From assembly GCF_900109205.1 (NCBI RefSeq), contig NZ_FNZB01000001.1:1488001-1552000 (forward strand): a stretch of DNA of 64,000 nt, written 5' to 3'. The DNA is from Sphingomonas sp. OV641. GTDB taxonomy: Bacteria > Pseudomonadota > Alphaproteobacteria > Sphingomonadales > Sphingomonadaceae. The translations under genes were made by a program, and so were the position numbers. Positions 37,377 to 46,763 of this stretch are shown one piece after another (the first letter of the stretch is position 1; every line of letters starts with the position of its first letter). Under the pieces are notes generated by a model. That model was not told where the DNA came from. It was given only the letters and a program-made list of their open reading frames with translations, and searched no databases.

Positions 37377-37906
37377 CACAGCTCCCCCCACACCGCGGCG
37401 AGATAGGCATCGCCTCGCAGCAGCCCCGCGGCGAGATCATGGTCGCTGTAAGTCGGCGGCTCGATCCTGGCACGGAGCCGTCCCCCATTCAGCTGATAGA
37501 AGACCTCGACTTCCTCGGTCTCGGCGGGATCGGCCACCAGCCACGGCTCGTTGTAGCGCGACAGCCACAGACGGCGACCATGATGCCAGTGGTTGCCGTC
37601 GCCCCGCCAGTGCCCGACCGCGCAGTACAGCGTTCGCGTGCCTTCGGTCGACGCCTTGACGACAAGCGCATCACAGCGCGCTTCGCGCATAGCGCGGCCG
37701 ACCAGCCGCAGATCGCCGCAGGACGGCTCGATCGACGGCACCAGCAACAGCTCGGCCTGCGTGACATGGAGGTAATTGCGAAATCCCGGCGGCAGGAGCA
37801 GCGACGACGATCGGTCGATGGTCCAGGCGGCCAGATCCGCCAGGGCAAGCGCGCCGGAGAGCACGCGGGCCTGGGCGAGCTCGTGCTCGCGGGTAACGAT
37901 AAACAT
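37376..37906 (-). CDS. Hypothetical protein of the mobilization module
   Basis: 176 residues, soluble by composition. It has a hydrophobic core strand region (YLHVTQAELLLVPSIEP) and a His/Trp cluster HWRGDGNHWHHGRRLWLS. AAGGAC stands before the ATG. It is coupled by ATGA to the next gene, so the two products may work together. No family is recognised. Confidence 0.6.
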   Translation of the reverse strand: MFIVTREHELAQARVLSGALALADLAAWTIDRSSSLLLPPGFRNYLHVTQAELLLVPSIEPSCGDLRLVGRAMREARCDALVVKASTEGTRTLYCAVGHWRGDGNHWHHGRRLWLSRYNEPWLVADPAETEEVEVFYQLNGGRLRARIEPPTYSDHDLAAGLLRGDAYLAAVWGEL

Positions 37907-38064
37907 GGTAGGTCCTTCATCTGCGCGAAGGGCGGCGGGCTGCACGCCGCCCCCGCGCACGATCATTTCGCCTTCACGGCACAGCCGCAGGCTTTCTCCA
38001 AACCTTTTACGGCCGGCCCGGCCGCCCCGCCCTCCTCGTATTCGAGGTTCGCGCAGCATCGCGT

Positions 38065-40173
38065 TCAGCGTTCCTGACCGCGCTTGCTGCTCACCGATGG
38101 CGTTGCGTCGACAGCAGGCCCTTTCGGTCTCGCGATCTGAGCGCCCGCTCTTTTGCTCTCGCCTTCGGCGAGTGCAAGGAGGCGGCCCTTTACCCTGCCG
38201 GCATCCTGGACCCGATCGCTTGCCTGCGGCGCCGCCGTCGGAGCGGCATTCGTCCCCAATACTGATCGCGAGCCGGCTTCGACTTGCTCGTTCGCCTGCG
38301 TATCCGCCATGCCGTCGATCAGGCGATCGCGAACGCCGAGCGTAGTAGCGATGCGGTAGATGCGCGCCATCACCTCCGGCGCGGCGCGCGCCACGATCGG
38401 CCCATCTGTGCGCATCAGCGACAGCTTGAGCGCCGCCCGAAGCGCGTCGTCGCTGTCGATCTTGACTGAGATGCGTGGTCCTTTCTCGACGAACGCCGGC
38501 GGTTCGCGCCGACGCGCATAACGGACACCGCCGGGCATAAGCTGCGGATAATAGCCGTCGATCGGCTCCTGCAGGTCGATGTGCGGCGGCGGCGTCGACT
38601 TGTGCTCCAGAGTTGCGTTCTGTTCGAATCGCCCAGGAACGCTGGATCTCCGAAGAACACCAATCTTGGCCGCATCAGGCCTAATGCTTGGGGATTGCGG
38701 CACGCCTTCGTTCCCGCCCGCAAGGGCGCGCAACTGCCGGATCCCGGCTGGCCTCCCTTCCGTCGTTGTTAGCGCTTTAGCCGACGACAGCGCCGGGATC
38801 GTCGCCAACGCCGGTATGCGTTGCACCGACATCGCCGCACCGTCGACAGTGTCCGCGAGCTTGGCCCAGTTGGCGTGCATCGCGGCGACCAGACGCTGCA
38901 TCTTACGCCTCCATGTCGCGAACGACGGCATCCGTTTGCGCGCTAAGGATGCAAGCTCAACCCGACGACGATCATGCAACAAGTCGAGCTGCGGCCGGCG
39001 AACGGTTTCGTCGTAGCGAGCGTAGAAAGGGCGACGCTGATCGGCCTCCAACTGCTCCGCTTCTGCTCGGCGCTGCGCCATCAACCGGCTGCGTAGCTTT
39101 CGCTCATCGAGCTTATAGCGCTGCTCGATCGCGACACGTTCGCGCGCCTTACGCGCTTCGTGGGCGGCGTGACGTTCCCGCTCTTCTTCGTAGCGTATCT
39201 GCTGCCCGGTACGCGCTTGCGCTGCTGGCGACGGTGACACCGTACGGCGCTCCCACCAGTCCGCGAACACTGGCGTTTCGGGATCGCGCCGCTTGTCGAG
39301 CGCTGACATGCCATATTTCACCGTTCCGGTATCGAACGCCGATGCGGCAACGGCGTTCTGCTCATTGGCGAGATCGTGGACGACGATGCCGCGCAGACGC
39401 GGGCCGCTTTTCGATGGTGCAAACACGGGCCGCACGCCGAGGCCAAGGGCCACAAGGATTCTCTCGCGCTGATCCCAATTAGGCGCGTCCAGCGCGGCAC
39501 GAACCTGCACTGCGCGATCAACCAGGCTGTCTCCGACCCGTTCGACACGATGTTGCTGCTGACGATCGGACGCTGGCACCTTGCCCTTCTTGCCCTCCTC
39601 GCGCGCTGTACGGGCATCTTCGGGCGTCGCCAATTGTCGCAAGCCATGCTGCTTCTCGAAGTCGCGGCAAAGGTGCTGCAACCGAAGCAGGGCGTGCGCG
39701 TCATATGATTTCGACTTGAACTCCCCCGGCGCCATCTGCACCATCTGGTCGACCGACAATGCACGCGGACCGAGTTCGGGAAACGACGCATCTGCGACGC
39801 GGAAGTGCAGCTTGGGTGTTTGCCCGGTGTTGGCGCTTACAGCGCACCAGAACACGTGGATGTGATCGTACGGCTTGTCGTGGTGCCGAACGACGACACG
39901 GTGATGCCCGGCCATCCCGAACTCCGCTTCCGCCTCGTCGACCAACTGGAGCCAAAGGGCATCGGTGAGCTTCCCGTCTTCGATCGCGGCGGAGAACGTG
40001 ACGTGCTTGACCGGCTTTTTACACCGGCTGCTCAGCCTGGCGATCATCTCCATCTGCGCGATGTGGCTGTCGAGCGGCACGCCTAACGGTTCGAGCACAT
40101 CGTGGGCGCGATCCTCTACCAGGTAGCGCTTCAGCCCTGCAAAGTCGCTGCCGGCCATGACCTTCGGGATCAT
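38065..40173 (-). CDS. Relaxase (MobA/VirD2-like)
   Basis: 702 residues. The N-terminal relaxase domain has the metal-binding three-histidine motif in HHDKPYDHIHVFWCAVS and the preceding HVTFSAAIEDGKL. The start (MIPKVMAGSDFAGLKRYLVEDR) carries a candidate catalytic tyrosine in KRYL. The C-terminal 450 residues are charged and helical and may contain DNA-binding or coupling regions. It would nick at oriT and pilot the strand into a helper-encoded secretion channel. The ATG overlaps the mobC stop (ATGA). Confidence 0.9.
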   Translation of the reverse strand: MIPKVMAGSDFAGLKRYLVEDRAHDVLEPLGVPLDSHIAQMEMIARLSSRCKKPVKHVTFSAAIEDGKLTDALWLQLVDEAEAEFGMAGHHRVVVRHHDKPYDHIHVFWCAVSANTGQTPKLHFRVADASFPELGPRALSVDQMVQMAPGEFKSKSYDAHALLRLQHLCRDFEKQHGLRQLATPEDARTAREEGKKGKVPASDRQQQHRVERVGDSLVDRAVQVRAALDAPNWDQRERILVALGLGVRPVFAPSKSGPRLRGIVVHDLANEQNAVAASAFDTGTVKYGMSALDKRRDPETPVFADWWERRTVSPSPAAQARTGQQIRYEEERERHAAHEARKARERVAIEQRYKLDERKLRSRLMAQRRAEAEQLEADQRRPFYARYDETVRRPQLDLLHDRRRVELASLARKRMPSFATWRRKMQRLVAAMHANWAKLADTVDGAAMSVQRIPALATIPALSSAKALTTTEGRPAGIRQLRALAGGNEGVPQSPSIRPDAAKIGVLRRSSVPGRFEQNATLEHKSTPPPHIDLQEPIDGYYPQLMPGGVRYARRREPPAFVEKGPRISVKIDSDDALRAALKLSLMRTDGPIVARAAPEVMARIYRIATTLGVRDRLIDGMADTQANEQVEAGSRSVLGTNAAPTAAPQASDRVQDAGRVKGRLLALAEGESKRAGAQIARPKGPAVDATPSVSSKRGQER

Positions 40174-40541
40174 CGCCAGTTCTCCATCTGAGTCCTGATC
40201 GCGACGATCTCGTCATACGCATGACGGAAGTCGCCCTCAGCCTTCTGAAGCTGCGACAACGTGCCCGACGATGCAGCCCGATCGTCAGCACGGGCGCGAA
40301 GTTGGTTTATCGAACGGGCGATCTGGTTGAGGTTGTTGCCGATGGCCGCGATTTGTTGGGTCAGTTCGCGCGTCGGTATGATCCTGCTGTGATCATAGGC
40401 GATCAGGCGGCGCAGCACGTCGGCCTTGCCGCAGCCCGATGCCGCGGCGATCTCCTCCAGCCGCTGCGCTTCCTCGGGCGACCAGCGGATGGTGTACATC
40501 ACCTGGCGCTGGCGTGTTTCGCTGCCACGTTGTCCCGGCAT
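40170..40541 (-). CDS. mobC: MobC family mobilization accessory protein
   Basis: 123 residues. The N-terminal part has a ribbon-helix-helix-like DNA-binding region (VMYTIRWSPEEAQRLEEIAAASG) and the C-terminal part the MobC signature IGNNLNQIARSINQLR. It is expected to bind oriT and help the relaxase open the strands. Translationally coupled to the relaxase gene; GAGGAGAATG precedes the start. Confidence 0.9.
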   Translation of the reverse strand: MPGQRGSETRQRQVMYTIRWSPEEAQRLEEIAAASGCGKADVLRRLIAYDHSRIIPTRELTQQIAAIGNNLNQIARSINQLRARADDRAASSGTLSQLQKAEGDFRHAYDEIVAIRTQMENWR

Positions 40542-40837
40542 TTCATTCTCCTCGGGCGAACGGCACGAAGGGGCCCGGGGTGTCCCCGGCGAGGAAGGCC
40601 AGCGATGCCGTTCTGCGACAAAGCGACAGCGCCAGAGCAGGACGGCCCGAACCGCCCGAAGGGCGGTGCGGTATTCGCTGGCCAGCCCTCGCTACCTGCT
40701 TCCTTTTTTCCGTTCTGCTGCTTCCTGCGCGGGTGCGACGCTGGAGCGTCGCAAGCCCGGCAGTTTACGTTTCGACGTGTTGGCGCGAGCAGCGGTTGCA
40801 CGCGACCGTGCGCCGCTGCTCGCGTTTGTAGCGACCG
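40542..40837. other. Candidate oriT region upstream of mobC
   Basis: 296-bp spacer with no coding frame of its own. It holds CCGGGG-TGT-CCCCGG (40575-40589) and a longer inverted repeat GCGAGCAGCGG (40785-40795) / CCGCTGCTCGC (40813-40823). Its position directly upstream of mobC-relaxase fits an origin of transfer. The larger hairpin could instead serve as the terminator of the gene ending at 40838. No nic consensus was recognised. Confidence 0.45.
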
Positions 40838-41206
40838 CTAAGCGCCGTCGGTCACCTGCTCGGCGCCCCGCTTGCGGCGTCGCGGCGGCACCACGACACC
40901 AGTCTCGACTGCCGCCGCAGCGCGTCGCGACTTTCGGGTTGTATTAAACGCCGAGCGGAGCTGACGCTCACTCGCGCCAATCTCTTCCAGCCACTTCGTG
41001 ACCTTGTCGTTGCGCAGCAGCTGATTGATCGAGACGACCTCGCCGTCCTTCATCAGCCCCTCAACGAAGGCAGTGACGAGATGGATCGGCGACACGGCCT
41101 TGTACTGGCGCGCAAGTTCCTCACCGAACTCGCGCGCGACCTTCATCGTATAGAAGGCCGGTTCTTTGGCGTCGCCCGTGACGGGCGCAACGCTGTCCTT
41201 GTCCAT
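40838..41206 (-). CDS. Hypothetical protein, mobilization region
   Basis: 122 residues. The middle is helical (YTMKVAREFGEELARQYKAV, INQLLRNDKVTKWLEEIGASE) and the tail is basic (VVVPPRRRKRG), consistent with nucleic-acid binding. GGGAGAATT lies ahead of the ATG at 41206. It has the look of an accessory or regulatory protein for transfer. No family is recognised. Confidence 0.6.
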   Translation of the reverse strand: MDKDSVAPVTGDAKEPAFYTMKVAREFGEELARQYKAVSPIHLVTAFVEGLMKDGEVVSINQLLRNDKVTKWLEEIGASERQLRSAFNTTRKSRRAAAAVETGVVVPPRRRKRGAEQVTDGA

Positions 41207-41249
41207 TGTAATTCTCCCGTGATCAGATTTGGCCGATGCACGACCAGGA

Positions 41250-41444
41250 TCACGGAGCGGCCCACGCCTCCGGCGGATGGCGATTGAACGACACGACCGG
41301 CCGCACGCGGCGGCGAAGATCGAACGCGGTTCGTGCGTGAGACAGCGCGTGAGTGCGACGGACGATCGCGCGCTCGAACAGCACCAGCACAACGCCGAGC
41401 AGCGTCGCGATGATGGATCGAAGGGCGGACAGAACGACGCTCAT
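41250..41444 (-). CDS. Possible small membrane protein
   Basis: 64 residues starting MSVVLSALRSIIATLLGVVLVLFERA, one clear hydrophobic helix followed by a basic tail. There is no obvious ribosome-binding site and no known family, so it may not be a gene. Confidence 0.25.
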   Translation of the reverse strand: MSVVLSALRSIIATLLGVVLVLFERAIVRRTHALSHARTAFDLRRRVRPVVSFNRHPPEAWAAP

Positions 41445-41639
41445 GATTGAAATGATGGAACGATTATGGACGTCGAGCAAGTGCGGATTCGCGGCGTGGC
41501 CTTGACAATCAAGAGCGAGCACCGAAGCGTATTTGTTACGCCGTTTAACTGACTTGGTCATCAAGCCCTAGCAATGTCAGTGCCGTGCACGCATCGACCC
41601 GGATCGATGCCGGTTAGCCCACCTCGAATAGGTCCAGGC

Positions 41640-41958
41640 GCCCGCGCGCCCACGGCGCGCCGTCGTCCCTTCCTGCGCCTGACCGTCAGGCCCTCCTCCC
41701 GGTAGAGCCGCTGTGTCTTCTTGCGGTTGATTGTGACGCCATCGCGTCGCAGCAGGATGTGCAGCCGCCGATAGCCGAACCGGCGACGCTGGCCGGCAAG
41801 CTCGCGCAGTCGCGTCCGCAGACCTTCGTCCCCGTCTCAGCACGAGCGGTAGCGCATACTCGTCCGGTCGCCCCCAATCACGGCGCAGGCGCGCCGCTCG
41901 CTCATCCCGAACCCAGCCTGCAACCGCGCGACCGCCTCCCGCTTGGCGGCCACGCTCA
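41640..41958 (-). pseudogene. IS3-family transposase OrfB, nonsense-mutated and truncated
   Basis: The frame begins VSVAAKREAVARLQAGFGMSE, reads to RTSMRYRSC and meets TGA at 41839-41837. The same frame then continues as recognisable OrfB (RLRELAGQRRRFGYRRLHIL, then TQRLYREEGLTVRRR) until about 41640, where homology stops before the DDE catalytic core. It cannot make an active transposase. Coordinates of the 3' end are approximate. Confidence 0.75.
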
Positions 41959-42222
41959 CCACTTTTTTGTCAGCAGGTCTTTCAACCCCGCGTTGTCCAG
42001 CATGGCCTCGGCCAGCAGCCGCTTGACCCTGCCGTTCTCGTCTTCCAGCGCTCGTAGCCGCTTCGCCTCGGACACCTCCAGGCCGCCATACTTGGCCTTC
42101 CAGGCGTAGTAGGTCGCGCTCGACATCCCGTACTTGCGGCACAGCTCCGTCACCACCGCGCCCGCCTCAGCCTCCTTCAGGATGCCGATGATCTGCTCTT
42201 CCGAAAACTGCTTCCGATTCAA
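41956..42222 (-). CDS. IS3-family transposase OrfA
   Basis: 88 residues, complete. It has the HTH_Tnp_1 pattern: KQFSEEQIIGILKEAEAG, the helix-turn-helix ELCRKYGMSSATYYAWKAKYGG and a leucine-zipper-like C terminus (LRALEDENGRVKRLLAEAML). OrfA alone binds the IS ends; transposition needs the OrfAB fusion made by frameshifting, which is broken here. Confidence 0.88.
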   Translation of the reverse strand: MNRKQFSEEQIIGILKEAEAGAVVTELCRKYGMSSATYYAWKAKYGGLEVSEAKRLRALEDENGRVKRLLAEAMLDNAGLKDLLTKKW

Positions 42223-42517
42223 TCCGCCCGTCCCTTCAATGGGCCGGTCTCTAGTTCCAGGTGGATGAAGAAATGGGGGTCACGTCACAGCGCTAAGCAA
42301 AGACGGAATGATCGACAATAACCATAACGTAGAACCGATGATCGGCACATCAGCCATGCCAGTCTGATTCTTGAGCCGATAGACCGGTGAGGTGTATGCG
42401 ATCGTGAGTCTGCTGATCCGGAGTAACGGCCAAAGCACTTACATGAATGACCATTGCTGCGGTGCATCATAGCAAGTAGCCTGACGCTTGTCCTTAATCC
42501 GAGCATCGGAAATCATC

Positions 42518-43684
42518 ATGCCGACCGCCCGACCTCGAATCTTGTGCATCCATCAGGGCGGCGAGCTGTACGGCTCGGACCGCAGTTTTCTTCAATCGGT
42601 CCAGGCCTTGCGGCAGGGCTGGCCCGACGCGACGATCGACGTGTTACTTGCAACGGATGGGCCGCTGCACGATCCGCTATCAGCGGTGAGCGACACGGTG
42701 CGAGTGCGCGATCTGTGCGTGCTGCGGCTGGCAAACCCAATTGCGACGGGGCTCAAATCCAGCGTTGCCTTACCCTATTACCTCGGCCGGGCCGCCGCGG
42801 ATCTCGCGCGAGCCGATCTCGCCTACGTCAACACGACCGTAATTGCCGATTACATGCTCGCGGGACGAGTGGCGCCGCACAAGACGGTGATCCACGCGCG
42901 CGAGATCCCGAAGACCAAAGCTATGCCCGTTGTCCGCTCGCTGGTGCGCGCGAGCGGTGCGCGCGTGATCTTCAATTCGCAAGCGACGCGCGACGCGCTC
43001 GCGCTTCCGCTGACCCAGCCGCAGGTCGTGATCCACAACGGCGTGGACGCCATCGCGGACGCACGCCTGCCCGATCTGCCGAGCGCCTTCACGCCAGACC
43101 GTCCTCTGCGCATCGCGTTGTTGGGGCGAATCAACGACTGGAAGGGGCAAGATCTGTTGGTGGACGCAATCGCACGCCTGCCGCGCGACGCGCAGGTACG
43201 TTTGCGCGCGCGGATCGTCGGCAGCACCTTTCAGAATGTAAGCGCGCCGGTGGAGGCCCTGGAGCAGGCGATCGCCGCCGGCGGGCTGGCGGACGTGGTG
43301 GCGCTGGAGCCGTTCCGCGACGAACCGGGCGAAGTGTATCGCTGGGCAGACATCTGCGTCGTGCCATCTCGCCTGCCCGAGCCGTTCGGACGCGTCGCGA
43401 TCGAGGCCATGTCTTATGCCCGTCCGGTGATTGCGGCGGCTCATGGCGGGCTGGTGGAGATCGTGGAGCACGGGCGGTCGGGCTGGCTGGTCGCGCCCAA
43501 CGACGCCGATTCGCTGGCCGCGGCCCTCGCGGAAGCAATCGATGACAGCGGCGCGGTTGCACAGCGTAGCCACGGTGCGCTGGAACGGTTTGCCGGTCAT
43601 TTCTCGGCCGCGACGATGAGCAGCCGCCTACAGGACGTGCTGGGTGGTTGGATCCCGCGACTTTGTACGTCGGCCGCGGCATGA
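42518..43684 (+). CDS. GT4-family glycosyltransferase
   Basis: 388 residues, GT-B fold. The N-terminal domain begins RPRILCIHQGGELYGSDRS; the C-terminal donor-binding domain has LLGRINDWKGQDLLVDAI, the EX7E region PEPFGRVAIEAMSYARPV and GWLVAPND. It probably transfers one sugar of the repeat unit. The ATG at 42518 follows an IS remnant and a 235-bp spacer. Its stop overlaps the start of the lyase gene (ATGA), so the two are expressed together. Confidence 0.85.
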   Translation: MPTARPRILCIHQGGELYGSDRSFLQSVQALRQGWPDATIDVLLATDGPLHDPLSAVSDTVRVRDLCVLRLANPIATGLKSSVALPYYLGRAAADLARADLAYVNTTVIADYMLAGRVAPHKTVIHAREIPKTKAMPVVRSLVRASGARVIFNSQATRDALALPLTQPQVVIHNGVDAIADARLPDLPSAFTPDRPLRIALLGRINDWKGQDLLVDAIARLPRDAQVRLRARIVGSTFQNVSAPVEALEQAIAAGGLADVVALEPFRDEPGEVYRWADICVVPSRLPEPFGRVAIEAMSYARPVIAAAHGGLVEIVEHGRSGWLVAPNDADSLAAALAEAIDDSGAVAQRSHGALERFAGHFSAATMSSRLQDVLGGWIPRLCTSAAA

Positions 43685-45585
43685 TCGCGCGCGATGCGCT
43701 GGTGCTGTCGGCCGCAACGCTGAACTTGGCCGCCGCGCCGCCCGACATGCTCGCAACGCCCACGCCGGTACTGGCACAAGCGTATGCCAATTATAAGTTC
43801 GCTGGCCCTGCTCCGCTGCCGCTGCGCGAGGCACGGCAGGATTGGGATGGCTTGCGCGCCCGAGTGGCACGCGAGCCCGCGGTAGCACGCTGGGTCGCAG
43901 CCCGCCAGCGCGCGCTTGATTCGTGGATGGCACTTCCGCGGGACGATGCAGCATGGATCGCTGGCTGGGGCCACGACCTAATCGATCCCCAGACTGGGCG
44001 GCCTCTGCATTGGATGTACGACATGCCTGAGCCACCACGGGGTAGCGCGGCAGCGGACAAACTCCACGGCGCCTGGGTGTATAATCGCCGATCGAATAAC
44101 ATTCGTGCCACCCAGGAAGCAGCGCGGCTGTGGCGGCTGACGGGCGACACGCGCTATCGCAACTGGGCAGCGGCCCAGCTGGATTTCTATGCCGCCAATT
44201 ACATGCGCTGGCCGGAACGGCTGAAGTATAAGGCCTACTCCCGCATGATGGGCCAAAGCTTGGACGAAGCGACCAACGGCATCATGCTGGCGGATGCCAT
44301 GCAATTGCTGGGCAATCTCGTGGCGCCGGACCGGCGCCGGCAGTGGCATGAGGAATTGTTCGCGCCATTGCTCGCCAACCTGGAACGGTCCAATCTGGGC
44401 CGCAATAACATTTCCGTCTGGCAGGCGAGCGCTGCTGCGGTGCTGGCGATGGCGCTGGACAACAAGGCGGCGCTGGATCGTGCGCTCAATGCCGAGAACG
44501 GCGTGCGCGCGATGTTGCGCAAAGGTGTGCAGGCCGATTTCACCTGGTTTGAACCATCTCTGGGCTATACGAATTACACGCTACGCGCACTCTCTGCGCT
44601 GTTCTTGCAGGCAAGCCTGAACGGACGCGGCGACAATTTCGTACGCGAGCGTTTGCTTACGCAGGATATGATTGCCTCGTTGCTAGCAGTGCGGTTCGCG
44701 GACAAATCGGTGCCGGCGCTGGGCGACACCTCCATTCGGCAGGCCGGCGTTGATCCCGGTTTGCTGGCGCTCAGCCAACAGACGATGCCGCTGCGTGTGG
44801 GTGAATTGCCGCTTTCATGGGAGACACTGCTTGATCCGGTGAAGTCAGCGCGATTGCCGGAGGAAACGGCATCACGCGTATGGAAAGCAGCGCAATTCGC
44901 GATGCTGCGCGCTGGCGGGACCGAGTTGTTCACCCATTGGGGACAGCGCAATGCCAGCCATGCGCAGCAGGATGCCCTGTCATGGGAAGCCCACATCGGC
45001 GGCACCACAGTAACACGACCCGCTGGCGTTGCGAATTACGGCTCACGCCTGTTCCTTACCTATCTGCGCACCGCAGCGGCGCACAACATGCCGGTGATCA
45101 ATGGCGCAGGCCAGCAGAAGCCCGGCCCAGGCAGGCTTATCGCGCACGACACCAACGTGCTGACGGCACAGGCGAGCGGTTTCGCAGCGGGCGCGCAAGT
45201 GACGCGCCGCGTGATGGCGAGCGCGGCTACCGTCGAGACAAGAACGAATATTCGCCCGCAAGGCGGCGGCAATCAGCGGCTGGGCGAAATCTTCCACACT
45301 CAATGTGACGTAACGCCCGAATTACCGCTCCGGCCCTCCGCCGTCCCGAAAGGCGACGGGTTCAACTGGTGGCAAGAGACGCGCGCGTCTGAACCATCGA
45401 CCAACTGGCGCGCGATGCTGACCTGCGACGGCGTGAAGGTCGGGTTAGTGTGGCACGCCGATAGGGTGGGCCGTGTGCGTGTGTCACGCGGCCCCGATGC
45501 GACAGGCGCGCTAAACCGAACTGCGCTTTATTTCGAGACGGATGCGCCGGCGCTAACGACGATGTTACGGCTCACTCGGAGGTAG
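43681..45585 (+). CDS. Heparinase II/III-like polysaccharide lyase
   Basis: 634 residues. Signal-like N terminus (MIARDALVLSAATLNLAAAPP), an alpha/alpha toroid (about 80-330; KAYSRMMGQSLDEATNGI, RNNISVWQASAAAVL) and a beta-rich C-terminal half with HNMPVINGAGQQKPG, the arrangement of alginate/heparinase-type lyases. It likely cuts the polysaccharide made by this locus in the periplasm, for length control or release. It is coupled to the glycosyltransferase upstream, and its last 21 bp overlap the 3' end of the convergent glycosyltransferase gene. Confidence 0.75.
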   Translation: MIARDALVLSAATLNLAAAPPDMLATPTPVLAQAYANYKFAGPAPLPLREARQDWDGLRARVAREPAVARWVAARQRALDSWMALPRDDAAWIAGWGHDLIDPQTGRPLHWMYDMPEPPRGSAAADKLHGAWVYNRRSNNIRATQEAARLWRLTGDTRYRNWAAAQLDFYAANYMRWPERLKYKAYSRMMGQSLDEATNGIMLADAMQLLGNLVAPDRRRQWHEELFAPLLANLERSNLGRNNISVWQASAAAVLAMALDNKAALDRALNAENGVRAMLRKGVQADFTWFEPSLGYTNYTLRALSALFLQASLNGRGDNFVRERLLTQDMIASLLAVRFADKSVPALGDTSIRQAGVDPGLLALSQQTMPLRVGELPLSWETLLDPVKSARLPEETASRVWKAAQFAMLRAGGTELFTHWGQRNASHAQQDALSWEAHIGGTTVTRPAGVANYGSRLFLTYLRTAAAHNMPVINGAGQQKPGPGRLIAHDTNVLTAQASGFAAGAQVTRRVMASAATVETRTNIRPQGGGNQRLGEIFHTQCDVTPELPLRPSAVPKGDGFNWWQETRASEPSTNWRAMLTCDGVKVGLVWHADRVGRVRVSRGPDATGALNRTALYFETDAPALTTMLRLTRR

Positions 45586-46761
45586 TGCCAGCACCTCGGC
45601 AATCGCGGAGGGGCCGAAAACACGCTGCATCATTGCCGCGCGATCCGTTCCCCCACCGCCTGCGCGGGCTTCTGTCACCGCGGCAACCGTCGCAGCCGCA
45701 AACGTCTCCGCTTTGTCGGCGACAGTCAGTTGTGCGACGACATCGGCAGGCAGGCCGCGCGCGCCTTTGGAAGTGGTGACGACTGGGCGGCCTGTCGCCA
45801 GCATGTCTACCGTTTTTATGTTGACGCCGCTACCATGCAAAATTGGGTTCAGCATGACGCGCGCGCCGGCGAACAACGCAGCGGCTTCGGGCGGATCGGC
45901 CACCAGCGGGATACTCAGCTTCGCCAACCGATCCGCCAGCGCTTTGCCGGGGCCGCGCCCGGCAATGGTCAGCGTCACGTCCGGCAGGACAGAGACGACC
46001 CGCGGGTGAACGTGGGCAAGATACCAGTCTAGCCCTTTGAGGTTGTTTGGCGACGATAGGCTCCCCAGGAACAGTAGGTCCACCGTTCGCGCAACCTCCG
46101 GCCCGTCCGCCACTGCGAGAATCGCAGGATCGGCAAGCGGCGGCAGCCAGCGTCCGTTGGTTAGGCCGGTGTCGCGCCAATACCCAAGATCGTCGGCGGA
46201 AATGTCGTGGAACAACGTCGCATCGCGCATCAGCGCACGCTCGAACCGCTTCATGCCCAGCACATTGGCGGCAATCAGGAGCCTGCTCTTACCTGTAGCG
46301 AGGCGGGCTTGTTCCGCTAAATAGCGATGCTCGACATTGTGAGAGCGGTACAGCAGCGGCACCCCCAGTTGCTCGGCCAGCCAGCGGCCGAGTGCGCCCG
46401 CATGGATGCCGTCCACCCAGACCGCGTCTAGGGCGTGCATGCGCGCGCTAATGCGGGCGAGCAGCGCTGCCCGAGCCTCGGCGGACGGCCAACGGCCCGC
46501 CACCTGCGACGGGAAACGCAACATATTGGCGACGCGGCGTGCGCCGCGGTCCACTCGCAAAACATCTAGCGATGCCGTTATCGCGCGCGCCTGCGCCAGC
46601 TCAGTTTCGCCAAGTACTGGGTCCAGCCGTCCGCCGGTCCACGAAATCGCGTGAACTTCATGCCCCAGCGCGCGCATTGCGACGAGGCGGCGCGAAATGT
46701 CCGAGCGCATGCCGTTGTTAGGTGGGAAGGGAAATTCTTGAAGGAGGGCTAATAGGCGCAT
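45565..46761 (-). CDS. GT4-family glycosyltransferase
   Basis: 398 residues, GT-B fold. N-terminal LLALLQEFPFPPNNGMRSDIS, middle RSHNVEHRYLAEQA, C-terminal LFLGSLSSPNNLKGLDWYL and the donor region GSGVNIKTVDMLATGRPVV. This type is common in exopolysaccharide clusters. Last gene of the minus-strand operon, 2 bp after the GT2 gene. Donor and acceptor are unknown. Confidence 0.85.
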   Translation of the reverse strand: MRLLALLQEFPFPPNNGMRSDISRRLVAMRALGHEVHAISWTGGRLDPVLGETELAQARAITASLDVLRVDRGARRVANMLRFPSQVAGRWPSAEARAALLARISARMHALDAVWVDGIHAGALGRWLAEQLGVPLLYRSHNVEHRYLAEQARLATGKSRLLIAANVLGMKRFERALMRDATLFHDISADDLGYWRDTGLTNGRWLPPLADPAILAVADGPEVARTVDLLFLGSLSSPNNLKGLDWYLAHVHPRVVSVLPDVTLTIAGRGPGKALADRLAKLSIPLVADPPEAAALFAGARVMLNPILHGSGVNIKTVDMLATGRPVVTTSKGARGLPADVVAQLTVADKAETFAAATVAAVTEARAGGGGTDRAAMMQRVFGPSAIAEVLALPPSEP

Positions 46762-46763
46762 GG

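Larger units (their letters stand above)
41577..42282 (-). mobile_element. Decayed IS3-family insertion sequence
   Basis: An intact orfA is followed by an orfB with a premature stop and a lost 3' end. The promoter-side end probably lies near 42282, where the minus strand begins TGACCCCCATTTC. The other end is missing. The remnant separates mobilization genes from polysaccharide genes. Confidence 0.75.
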
